Origin: UKL13-3 sp044353855
GTDB taxonomy: Bacteria; Bacteroidota; Bacteroidia; UKL13-3
NCBI GenBank assembly: GCA_044353855.1
Contig: JBILBF010000002.1
Span: 62,001 to 126,000, forward strand
DNA: 64,000 nt
Direction of reading: 5' to 3'
Of this stretch, positions 51,463-60,400 are shown one piece after another; position 1 is the first letter of the stretch; each line of letters begins with the position of its first letter. The notes beneath the pieces were generated by a model. That model was given only the letters and a program-made list of their open reading frames with translations. It did no database searches and was not told the DNA's origin. The position numbers and the translations under genes were made by a program.

Positions 51463-52485
51463 GTGCGAAACCCAAACATAGATCCTGAAGATGATAATTT
51501 AACAAACCCTGAAAAAGAGTTTGAAAAAGTATTGCGGCCAAAAGAATTTGGTGATTTTACAGGCCAAGAAAAAATTATTGAAAACCTACGCGTGTTTGTT
51601 AAAGCCGCTGCCTTGCGCGATGAGGCATTAGATCATGTATTGCTACATGGCCCTCCGGGATTAGGTAAAACAACCTTGTCGTATATTATTGCCAATGAGT
51701 TGGGTGCCAATATTAAAACCACATCGGGTCCAGTATTGGAAAAACCAGGCGACTTGGCTGGCTTGCTCACAAACCTTGAAAAAGGAGATGTTTTGTTTAT
51801 TGACGAAATACACCGACTGAGCCCTGTTGTTGAAGAATTTTTATATTCGGCTATGGAAGATTACCGAATCGATTTAATGATTGATTCTGGTCCTAATGCA
51901 CGCAGTATTCAATTAGAAATAAACCCGTTTACACTTATTGGAGCAACAACACGTAGTGGATTACTCACAGCTCCGTTGCGAGCAAGATTTGGCATTAATG
52001 CTAGGTTAGAGTATTATGATAAAGTGTTGATGGAGAAAATCATTACCCGAAGTGCTGCAATTATGAATTCGCCCATTGAAACCGATGCTGCTCACGAAAT
52101 AGCCCGTAGAAGCAGAGGAACCCCAAGAATTGGAAATGCTCTACTACGCAGAACTCGTGACTTTGCTCAAATAAAAGGCGATGGAAACATTACCCTCGAT
52201 ATTGCTAAATATGCCCTTAATGCGTTAAATGTAGATGCACAAGGATTGGATGAAATGGACAATAAGATTTTGCGTACCATTATCGATAAATTTAAAGGTG
52301 GGCCTGTGGGAATTACAACTATAGCAACAGCCATTGGTGAAGAAGGTGGTACAATCGAAGAAGTATACGAACCCTATTTAATTCAAGAAGGATATTTAAC
52401 CCGAACACCCAGAGGACGAGAAGCTACTGAAGCTGCTTACAGGCATTTTGGATTATTGCCTCACCAACGAAATTCCTTGTTTTAA
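51463..52485 (+). CDS. ruvB: Holliday junction branch-migration helicase RuvB
   Basis: The 340-residue AAA+ hexamer drives branch migration with RuvA. Walker A is GPPGLGKTTLSYI, Walker B DVLFIDEIHRLSP, sensor 1 GATTRSGLLTAPLRARFGI and sensor 2 RRSRGTPRIGNALLRRTRDFA. The C-terminal winged helix (GPVGITTIATAIGEE, YLIQEGYLTRTPRGR) binds DNA. I start at GTG 51463, giving the standard 340 residues; the upstream ATG at 51436 would add nine residues but lies between the promoter boxes. The last 4 bases overlap the stop of the convergent flippase gene. The 51189-51462 gap otherwise shows nothing I can name. Confidence 0.95.
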   Translation: MRNPNIDPEDDNLTNPEKEFEKVLRPKEFGDFTGQEKIIENLRVFVKAAALRDEALDHVLLHGPPGLGKTTLSYIIANELGANIKTTSGPVLEKPGDLAGLLTNLEKGDVLFIDEIHRLSPVVEEFLYSAMEDYRIDLMIDSGPNARSIQLEINPFTLIGATTRSGLLTAPLRARFGINARLEYYDKVLMEKIITRSAAIMNSPIETDAAHEIARRSRGTPRIGNALLRRTRDFAQIKGDGNITLDIAKYALNALNVDAQGLDEMDNKILRTIIDKFKGGPVGITTIATAIGEEGGTIEEVYEPYLIQEGYLTRTPRGREATEAAYRHFGLLPHQRNSLF

Positions 52486-53957
52486 CGCTCTACTATCTTC
52501 AGTATTTTTTTAAGCTCCAATCCTACTTTTTCAACAATTATCGAATCGATTAATTGAATTTTAAATGAGATGCCTGAATATAATAGTGCAGCTAGCATCA
52601 ATCTTTCTAGTGTATGCCAAATGGTATTACCTGGAATAAAACCCAACAGCCAAAACAACAGGATAGAAAGTGAAAGGCTTTTTAGCATTGATTTGATTGG
52701 GAACTTAAATTTAAGCCTAAAAATAACATACAATACTGCCATACCAAACGAGATAAAAAACAAACCCGCTTTAGCTATTGAAATATAAAAAAGGCTGACA
52801 TACCTCAGTCCTACAACAGCAGCAATGACAAACAAAACAGCAATGATAATATCTTGGGTTATGAGGTAAGTTGTACGTTTTAGTCCTACCAATAAATGCA
52901 TAATTAAATACGTACAAACACCTGGAATAAATCCTAGTAGCATAATTTGAACTAAACGGGCAGACTCAGCATAGGTTTGAGTATAAATAAAGGTAACTAT
53001 CGTATGTGCTTCAAACCACAAAAACACACCTACAAAAATAGCCAACCATGTATAATGTTTAAAAAAAGTAAAAAACTGCTCTTCTACTTTATCTTTTAAA
53101 TGGCTAATGCCAGCAAAATAAGAGAGCATTGCTCCCGATAAAATCTTTAAAGGTTCGAGCATCAGTGAAATAATATTTAATGCAACAGAGTACACTGCAA
53201 CTTTATCAAAACCTAAAAATCGTTTTACCAAATATAACTCAGGGCGCTGCCACAACAAAGCAGCTAATATAGCCGACCCTCCAAAATAGGCTGCTGTTTT
53301 AATGAGTACCTTATAGGAAACGGGCTCTTCTATTTGTTCAGTTGCAGTATCAGTTAATGCATAATAGGATTGTGTAAGAATGACTGCATAACATACAAAC
53401 TGTATAATATTAATGAGCAAATACATCCAGATATAGGCAGCTCCTTTGTAGGCATCAATGGTTAATAACAAAAACGATACGCCAGCAATTGCTGAAATAA
53501 TATTAATGTAAAAAATGGCTTTGTATTTAAAAAAACTTTGGGCCACCACTTGCATATAACTTACTGCAAAATGGAACACTAAAAACAAAAATGTTCCTGG
53601 AAATTGTTGTACCAAAGGATTATATGCCTTGTATACAAACCAAGCCAAAAGTCCAGTAACTATTGATAATACAGCTGAACACATACCAAACACCAAGTAC
53701 TTACGCACAGCAGATTTTTGGTGTTGCATATAAGCAGAGGCAATATACCGTTGAAGCGTGGAAGCTCCTCCAAAATTAAAAATTAACCATGAAAAATTAA
53801 CGGTCCAGGTTACATATTGGGCAATCCCAAATTGTTGATCCGTTAAATGACGAGATGCATAAAAACTTACAAAAAACAAAAAGATGAAAAATACCACCTT
53901 TGCAATGAAATTATAAAGTGTAATATGAATAACTCCTATCTTGCGGGTATCTTTCAT
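52482..53957 (-). CDS. Polysaccharide flippase (Wzx/MVF-type transporter)
   Basis: The 491-residue integral membrane protein has about 12-14 hydrophobic helices, as in the MOP/PST exporter family that flips lipid-linked oligosaccharides to the periplasm. Family landmarks are the N-terminal helix with FFVSFYASRHLTDQQFG and a mid-chain element LPELYLVKRFLG-like (RPELYLVKRFLGFDKVAVYS). It belongs to the surface-glycan cluster and diverges from the first glycosyltransferase with only 8 bases between start codons. The ATG at 53957 is preferred over a TTG five codons upstream. Its glycan substrate is not known. Confidence 0.88.
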   Translation of the reverse strand: MKDTRKIGVIHITLYNFIAKVVFFIFLFFVSFYASRHLTDQQFGIAQYVTWTVNFSWLIFNFGGASTLQRYIASAYMQHQKSAVRKYLVFGMCSAVLSIVTGLLAWFVYKAYNPLVQQFPGTFLFLVFHFAVSYMQVVAQSFFKYKAIFYINIISAIAGVSFLLLTIDAYKGAAYIWMYLLINIIQFVCYAVILTQSYYALTDTATEQIEEPVSYKVLIKTAAYFGGSAILAALLWQRPELYLVKRFLGFDKVAVYSVALNIISLMLEPLKILSGAMLSYFAGISHLKDKVEEQFFTFFKHYTWLAIFVGVFLWFEAHTIVTFIYTQTYAESARLVQIMLLGFIPGVCTYLIMHLLVGLKRTTYLITQDIIIAVLFVIAAVVGLRYVSLFYISIAKAGLFFISFGMAVLYVIFRLKFKFPIKSMLKSLSLSILLFWLLGFIPGNTIWHTLERLMLAALLYSGISFKIQLIDSIIVEKVGLELKKILKIVER

Positions 53958-53965
53958 TAATAACG

Positions 53966-54775
53966 TTGCCAAGTTTATACAAACATATCAAATCACTTGT
54001 TCCAAACAATTGGAAATATCCACTTTGGTATATTTTTAAATCGCCACAACGAAAAATCAATCCACTTTCGTTGCTAAATGACACCTACGGTATTGCTATT
54101 TACCTATGGTACAAAGCAGTACATATACAACAACAAAACTTACAACCTATTACTATTTGTACGGGCATCTACAATCGTTCAGAATTTTATGTTAATAACC
54201 TAATTGCTAGTTTAAATAAAGCCAAATACCATCATTTAATTGAACTTTCGGTATTTGATTGTGGCTCAACTGACATACCAAACTTAGAGCAACATATACG
54301 TATGCATTGGAAAGGAAAGTTAACATATCATTCAACTCATATTCCATTTAGCCGTGCGGTAAGTTTTAACAAAGCTGTTCAACAAGCTTCAACCGAACTT
54401 TTATTTATATGCGATGCGGATATGTCGGTTCCTGAAAATATTGTTCAATTGTGCAATGCGTATACTGCACCAAAAAGAATTTGGTATCCTATTTACTTTT
54501 TTGTATACAAACACAAACCTGCAATTGTAGCACCACAAAATGGTGAATGGGAATTATATGGAAGCAAAGGAATGCTGGCTTTGCGAAAACACGATTGGAA
54601 TACAATTGGTGGATTAAATGAAAAATATACGAGTTGGGGGGATGAAGACACGGAACTGTGGACTCGTTTTCATCTACAGAACTTTACCATTATTCGCAAT
54701 AAGCAAGAAGGTTTTTTACACCATTGGCACGATAGTTTTAACCCTAAATACTCACACATGAATGAACAGGCTTAA
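53966..54775 (+). CDS. Glycosyltransferase family 2 (beta-galactosyltransferase-like)
   Basis: The 269-residue GT-A enzyme transfers a sugar from a nucleotide donor. Residues ~60-140 give the nucleotide fold (TICTGIYNRSEFYVNNLIAS, FDCGSTDI); the DXD-like motif is CDADMSV. The C-terminal section (GLNEKYTSWGDEDTELWTR, HHWH) matches glycosyltransferase C-terminal domains of galactosyltransferase type. The start is TTG at 53966 because no closer ATG precedes the fold. The next GT gene overlaps by 14 bases, so the pair is translationally coupled. Confidence 0.85.
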   Translation: MPSLYKHIKSLVPNNWKYPLWYIFKSPQRKINPLSLLNDTYGIAIYLWYKAVHIQQQNLQPITICTGIYNRSEFYVNNLIASLNKAKYHHLIELSVFDCGSTDIPNLEQHIRMHWKGKLTYHSTHIPFSRAVSFNKAVQQASTELLFICDADMSVPENIVQLCNAYTAPKRIWYPIYFFVYKHKPAIVAPQNGEWELYGSKGMLALRKHDWNTIGGLNEKYTSWGDEDTELWTRFHLQNFTIIRNKQEGFLHHWHDSFNPKYSHMNEQA

Positions 54776-55523
54776 TACTCCATTGGTAACCATTATAACG
54801 CCTTCGTTTAACCAAGGTGCATTTATTGAACAAACCATTGTATCCGTTTTACAACAAACCTATAAACCCATCGAATATATTATTATCGATGGCGGGTCAA
54901 CAGATAACACAGTTGAAATTATTAAAAAGTATGCAGACAAACTTACCTATTGGGTAAGTGAAAAAGACAATGGACAGGCAGATGCTATAAATAAAGGACT
55001 GGAACATGCTTCAGGAAAAATAGTTGCCTATTTAAATTCTGATGATGTATATGAACCCGATGCTGTTGAAACAATTGTGGCAGCATTTACCACCCACCCC
55101 AACAAATCAATCATTTATGGAAAGTGCACCAATATTGATGAAAAGGGAACGGTAATAGGGAAATCACAAGGTTCAAACATTAGCTACTTTCAATTACTCA
55201 CAGGAACAATGCTACCCTCTATACATCAACCTGCTTGTTTTTTTAATCTTTCGGTGCTCAACCGAAAACCATTATTTGATAATAGCTTAACCTATGGAAT
55301 GGATTATGATTTATTATTATGGTCATTGCGAAAACAAGAGCCATTATTTATAGATCGCAATATTGCTTTTTTCAGGTACCATTCTTTATCAAAAACGGTT
55401 TCACAGACTTCAACGATGTATGAAGAAAAAATGAGGATCCAACGAAAGCATAACAAATGGCTGTATCCACTTTGGATTTGGCGCTACGTAAAACACCAAC
55501 TAAGTAGTTTACGAAACAATTAA
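54762..55523 (+). CDS. Glycosyltransferase family 2
   Basis: The 253-residue GT-A enzyme has a textbook N-terminus: PLVTIITPSFNQGAFIEQTI, EYIIIDGGSTDNTVEII, and the DXD-like YLNSDDVYEPDA. The acceptor half contains IHQPACFFN and YGMDYDLLLWSL, typical of WcaA-like enzymes that build O-antigen or capsule units. It overlaps the previous gene by 14 bases and its end overlaps the stop of the convergent methyltransferase by 15 bases. Confidence 0.92.
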   Translation: MNRLNTPLVTIITPSFNQGAFIEQTIVSVLQQTYKPIEYIIIDGGSTDNTVEIIKKYADKLTYWVSEKDNGQADAINKGLEHASGKIVAYLNSDDVYEPDAVETIVAAFTTHPNKSIIYGKCTNIDEKGTVIGKSQGSNISYFQLLTGTMLPSIHQPACFFNLSVLNRKPLFDNSLTYGMDYDLLLWSLRKQEPLFIDRNIAFFRYHSLSKTVSQTSTMYEEKMRIQRKHNKWLYPLWIWRYVKHQLSSLRNN

Positions 55524-56276
55524 TATGGCAATGGAAGTATTTTTGAGGTGAACCATGTTTTTGAAAACTGGATTGTTTTGATATTGCTCATTTAAATATT
55601 GGGTAACACCATCCCATACTCCCAAATCATGCCATATTAGGATACCTCCCTCTTTTTTCAACAAACTAAAAGCATTCACTGTATCTGATTGAACGTAATC
55701 GTATGCATGCGATCCATCAATAAATACCATATCCATTTTACCCATATAGGGAGTATAATCAAACGTAGCTGAATCACCATATAATTGAGTAATATGATGA
55801 GCACGTGTATGATGTTTAAAACGAATACCCGACTCTTTTTTATCGGCAAAAATCACTTCATGTTTAGCTAATGCATATGCCGTATTCGAAATATGATCAA
55901 CCGGTAAATCTAATGTATACACCTGGGCATCCATATCTGTATTTAGTAACATATTTAAGGTTGTGCGACCATCAAAAGTTCCTATTTCAAATAATTGTTT
56001 AGGTTGGTATTGTTTAACCAAAGAGGCTATAGCCAAAAGTTCAAACAAAGAAATATTTCCATTTACACTCTCGTATGCAGTTATAACAAGTTCGTTGTTT
56101 ACATCACACCATTCAGCTAAAGTAACTTGAGGAATGGCCGGTCTAATTTTGGTCGAAAGGCCAAAAAAACGAGCGGTATCATACATATATTCTCTATTTC
56201 GTTTTACCAATATACCTATGGTAAAAGCATAACATGCATTGATAATGGCGAAAAAATAAAATCTTAAAAATTTCAT
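55509..56276 (-). CDS. Class I SAM-dependent methyltransferase (Methyltransf_24 type)
   Basis: The 255-residue protein opens with a hydrophobic helix (FYFFAIINACYAFTIGILV), so it may be membrane-associated. The Rossmann-like SAM fold follows: motif I QLFEIGTFDGRTTLNML, an acidic strand YTLDLPVDH, and motif IV MDMVFIDGSHAYDYVQSD followed by GGILIWHDLG. This is the small methyltransferase family found in polysaccharide clusters, often modifying sugars. The start ATG at 56276 is used; a longer reading frame would run into the preceding gene. It lies in the same strand block as the GT9 gene, 27 bases after its stop. Confidence 0.85.
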   Translation of the reverse strand: MKFLRFYFFAIINACYAFTIGILVKRNREYMYDTARFFGLSTKIRPAIPQVTLAEWCDVNNELVITAYESVNGNISLFELLAIASLVKQYQPKQLFEIGTFDGRTTLNMLLNTDMDAQVYTLDLPVDHISNTAYALAKHEVIFADKKESGIRFKHHTRAHHITQLYGDSATFDYTPYMGKMDMVFIDGSHAYDYVQSDTVNAFSLLKKEGGILIWHDLGVWDGVTQYLNEQYQNNPVFKNMVHLKNTSIAILIVS

Positions 56277-56302
56277 TGGATAAAAATAGGTATGCTTAAG
56301 TA

Positions 56303-57406
56303 TTAAACAACTGTTTCGACTAGTTTTATTACTTCGTTGGGTAAAGTAGCTTGCATACAAATATTATTTGAGCATGGTTCATTCATACAACCTGCACATG
56401 GCACTTCAAAATGTGCAAGTACTTTATTTTTACTATCATTAGGTGGAAACCACTTTCCTTTATAGTTTCTTGCACTAAAAACTGCTATTACTGGTGTGCC
56501 TATCGAATAACTTATATGCATAGGTCCCGAATCATTGCAAACACAAACTGAACACATACTAAGCAAGGCAGCACTTTGTTGTACCGTTAATAAACCACAT
56601 GTATTTTTTATTGCAGGAATATTTAGTTGGTTTATTTCCACCGCATCTGATGCATCACCAATAGCAACTACCGAATAGCCTTTATTGATAAAATATTCCA
56701 CAACCGTTTTTACTGATTGCATTGGCCATTTTTTTTTGGCAAGTTTGGCACCTGTAGCAATACAAATAGTTTTAGTTTTAATTAAGTGCTGTCCAACAAT
56801 CTTATTTACGGTTTCAACATCAGCTTGCGTATACCATTGATAATTGCTTTTTTCAACAAGTGAAATACCTATTTTTAGAAGTAGTTTTTGCAAACGTATT
56901 TGCTCGGTATCAAATAGAAAATGGGCTAATTGAACTTTTTTCAAAAAATTCGTTCTGCTTACAGCCCATCCTCCTCCATGTGCAATTCCAGCTAGTCGAA
57001 AATAACTCATGTTTCGTATCTGATTCCAAAACGAATCTACATCAGCAGGTAATTCAATTACAACATCATATTTTGTAGCTTTTATGAGGTTAAAAAGTTG
57101 TGTGTTAGAATACTGTTCAGCATACAGAATTTGATTAAACAAACTAGAAGTCAAAATATCCGTGGCCCCAATATTAGCTATACTGCCAGTAGTAGTAAGT
57201 AAATCAACAGTACCCTGTTTAAAATAGTGTTGAACAGACTCAAATGAATCAACCGAACAAATTAAATCTCCCACATTGCCTTTGCGTACTACCAATATTT
57301 TTTTAGCAGAATAACTGGGCTTAGTATATAATGTGTAGCCAATTAGGCGAATAATTGAATTGAGCAATGCATACTGAAAACGAACAAGCCAAATCAATAG
57401 AAGCAT
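56303..57406 (-). CDS. Glycosyltransferase family 9 (heptosyltransferase-like)
   Basis: The 367-residue GT-B enzyme has the two-lobed pattern of ADP-heptose:LPS heptosyltransferases: N-lobe ILVVRKGNVGDLICSVDSF, and C-lobe ICIATGAKLAKKKWPMQSV, CGLLTVQQSAALLSMCSVCVCNDSGPMHIS, then GTPVIAVFSARNYKGKWFPP. The N-terminus is hydrophobic (LLIWLVRFQYALL) and may touch the membrane. It likely adds a sugar to the lipopolysaccharide core or a related surface glycan. The stop of PorU2 lies 3 bases upstream, so it may be co-transcribed with PorU2. Confidence 0.88.
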   Translation of the reverse strand: MLLLIWLVRFQYALLNSIIRLIGYTLYTKPSYSAKKILVVRKGNVGDLICSVDSFESVQHYFKQGTVDLLTTTGSIANIGATDILTSSLFNQILYAEQYSNTQLFNLIKATKYDVVIELPADVDSFWNQIRNMSYFRLAGIAHGGGWAVSRTNFLKKVQLAHFLFDTEQIRLQKLLLKIGISLVEKSNYQWYTQADVETVNKIVGQHLIKTKTICIATGAKLAKKKWPMQSVKTVVEYFINKGYSVVAIGDASDAVEINQLNIPAIKNTCGLLTVQQSAALLSMCSVCVCNDSGPMHISYSIGTPVIAVFSARNYKGKWFPPNDSKNKVLAHFEVPCAGCMNEPCSNNICMQATLPNEVIKLVETVV

Positions 57407-57408
57407 TC

Positions 57409-60400
57409 TTATTTTAATAAATAAATTTTACCCGTATTATGTATTACATATTTATCGGCTACTGTTTCCCTTTTCTCAATTACGTTTCCATCTATTCTGG
57501 TCAAAACTTGGTATAAATAAACACCATTGGCCAATCTATCGCCATAGTTATCTGTGCCGTCCCAACCATATTCAGAAACATTATTACCAATACGAATAGC
57601 ACCAAACTCATCCGATGTAATCTCTTTTACTATTTTTCCAGTAATTGTCATAATGCGAATTAATAGCTGATCAGGAATTTTGCTACCTGTTAATGTAAAC
57701 ACAAATCTAATATTGGTTGTTCCAGGATTAGGATAAGGATAAAAATTAGTGATGGTGCTTTCATTAATTACGGTAAATAGCACTTCATAACTATTGTTAC
57801 CTGATAAATTTCCGGATGCATCTTTTGATTGTACTTTTAAACTGTATGAACCATTTTCCATTTGTTCTGGCTTATACTCTATCATGGCAGTATTATTTGA
57901 AGAAGTTCCTGGAATAAAACTAATCACTGCCGCATCCAAAGGAATACGTTCATAATCTAGTGAATTTGGTTTTTTAATAAACAAAGCAAATGTTGAGGTA
58001 TCATGTTGGATTCTAAATTTATTATCATCTTTTGATACCATTCTAATAACCGGTTTGGGAGATACAATATCTCCACTCATAATTCGGTATCCATCAAAAG
58101 TCACATCCAACAAAGGGTTCGTTTGATCTGTTTTAACAGCAACCGATTGAAAAATATAATTATTTAAATAACTTACTTCTTTTAACACTTGATCCTCGTT
58201 TAATAAAATGGCTACTTCGTTATTGTTTACCAAATTATACGTAGCAATATTTTTGTTAAACACATACACTTCTTGAGTTGCTAAAGGTGGTATTTTTTGG
58301 CTTTCGTAAAATTTAGTTATCCTATTGGCATCTTTAATTCGAACACCAACAACACTAGAATCTGAAGCATTCGCGCTGATATTTTTAATGGCAACATTTA
58401 TTTTTAGGCTATCTCCTTGTTGCAAATTATTACTGTAAAAATCAAATTTGGTTAAGGCATCAAAAGTCAATTCGGGAATAGGTGCATAATTTACAATGAT
58501 ACGATGAGGTTGTAACGGACTTCTATTTACCGAATCCAACAATTCCATCTTTACTTTTACAAAAGGATACACTTCTGCATTAATGGATCCAAGATTAAAT
58601 ATAGACTGCATCGTTCCTGTGAGCAATAGCGTATCCCCAAAAGAATTGGAAACACCATAAATTTTGATAGCATAAGCATCCGACTCTTGAATACTATCAA
58701 ACAAAACAGTGCATTTATTCCATGATAAAGCAGGTCCAATGAGTTTTGTAGTAATACTCCCTTCAAATTTTTTTCCTTCAATTTCTTTTTCGCTAGTGGC
58801 TTTTAAAGGTGATGAATTTAATCCCGAATTATCAAAAACAGTATCTTCAACTGATTCATTTGGAAATCCTTTTTTAACTATAAATGAACACGCGTTAAAA
58901 TTACTTTGAAGTGCTGAAACCTTTGTCAACCCTAAACTAGCAAAAGCACTCCTTAATTGAGGTGTCCAAGTATTAGCACCAGAGTAATAATAAGAAAAGC
59001 CCGCTATATAATTCCCAACACTCACTGAGTCAATAAATCTAGCCAGCTCATTTTGACCCGCACTATTCTCGGTATTAAAAGCATAATAATTATAAATGGT
59101 TCCTGTTTGGTTTGGATTGCAATTAGTTGGGAATCCTGGTTGAGAAATTCTTTTTAATGTATTAGCATCAAACAATACACATATAAATCCATCAGGTCCA
59201 ACACAACTACCTACTTGAGGTGTATTGAAAAAAGGATCTAGAACCCCCATGCCTCCATGAGCCCATCGCCCGATAAGCGATTTTACATTTTTAAATGTTG
59301 ATGTATATTCAAATGCGGTTGCATTGGCATTTAACTTAATTTGATCTGTTTTTTCAATGTCTGTTAATTGCTGGTAGTGTAGTTGGGCAAACCCTGTTCC
59401 TCCATTTGAAATATGTGAGAATGAGCTTTGATCCCACTGACCACCTTGAGAATTTGGAAGATTGAGTCGCACCCGCCAATAATAAGCAACACTATCACCA
59501 TAAGGCAAACTAAACGAATACGAAACAGTTGCCCCCGAACGAACCACACCACTGCTTCTGAATGCAGGAGAACTAAAGGTATTTAACGTATCTATTTCAA
59601 ATAGATACTCAGCATCTTTTATCAAAATAGTATTGTTTTGACCAATGAGGGTAACAGAATCTGAGCTTACTATTTCATACCGGGAAGGCAATAAAACAGA
59701 GACTCCACTTCCTGCAATAAAAGCATTATAAGTAGCTGTATTATTTAACTCATTACCTTCTTGAATAAGTAAATCACCATCAACTTCAACTTCAAAAACA
59801 TTATTGCCAAGCAAAGTCTTCATGTCTTCGTATGTTATCCAATAAGTTAACGTGTCTTTATAATAAACCCTTTTGTATTTTATAGCTGGCCATTGTACAA
59901 TAGAATTATTAGGTAATCGGTGATTAATATTGATAACTACAGTATCAGAAGTTGCTTTTCCTAAGTTGGTAACTATTATATTAAAAGCAAATGAATCTTC
60001 TTGAACAGTTATATTTTTAGGAGACGTAAATAAATCATTGTTCGAAACTTTGAAATCAGGTAAACCTGCATTATCCATCAGTAAAAGAGGATCTCCTTGC
60101 AACTGCCATTGGATAATATGGGATTTAGAAATTACATCAGTAGCATTAAAATTTTTACTAATGGATTGCATCATATCTCCTATTGGCATTCGATAATTTG
60201 TTTGACAGTAGTTGGTGTAAAATGCATCCATCATCCTAAAAAGGGTGCCATCAAAAGTAAAATTGGAATGGGCCAACCATCCTAATGCGCCTTTATTAGC
60301 CGAACATAAATAATCTTTACCATAAATATTCCCAGTACCCGAAACATCAACCTCTCCAGCATTTCCTACGTTGCAACCACTAAAATAATAGAATGGATAT

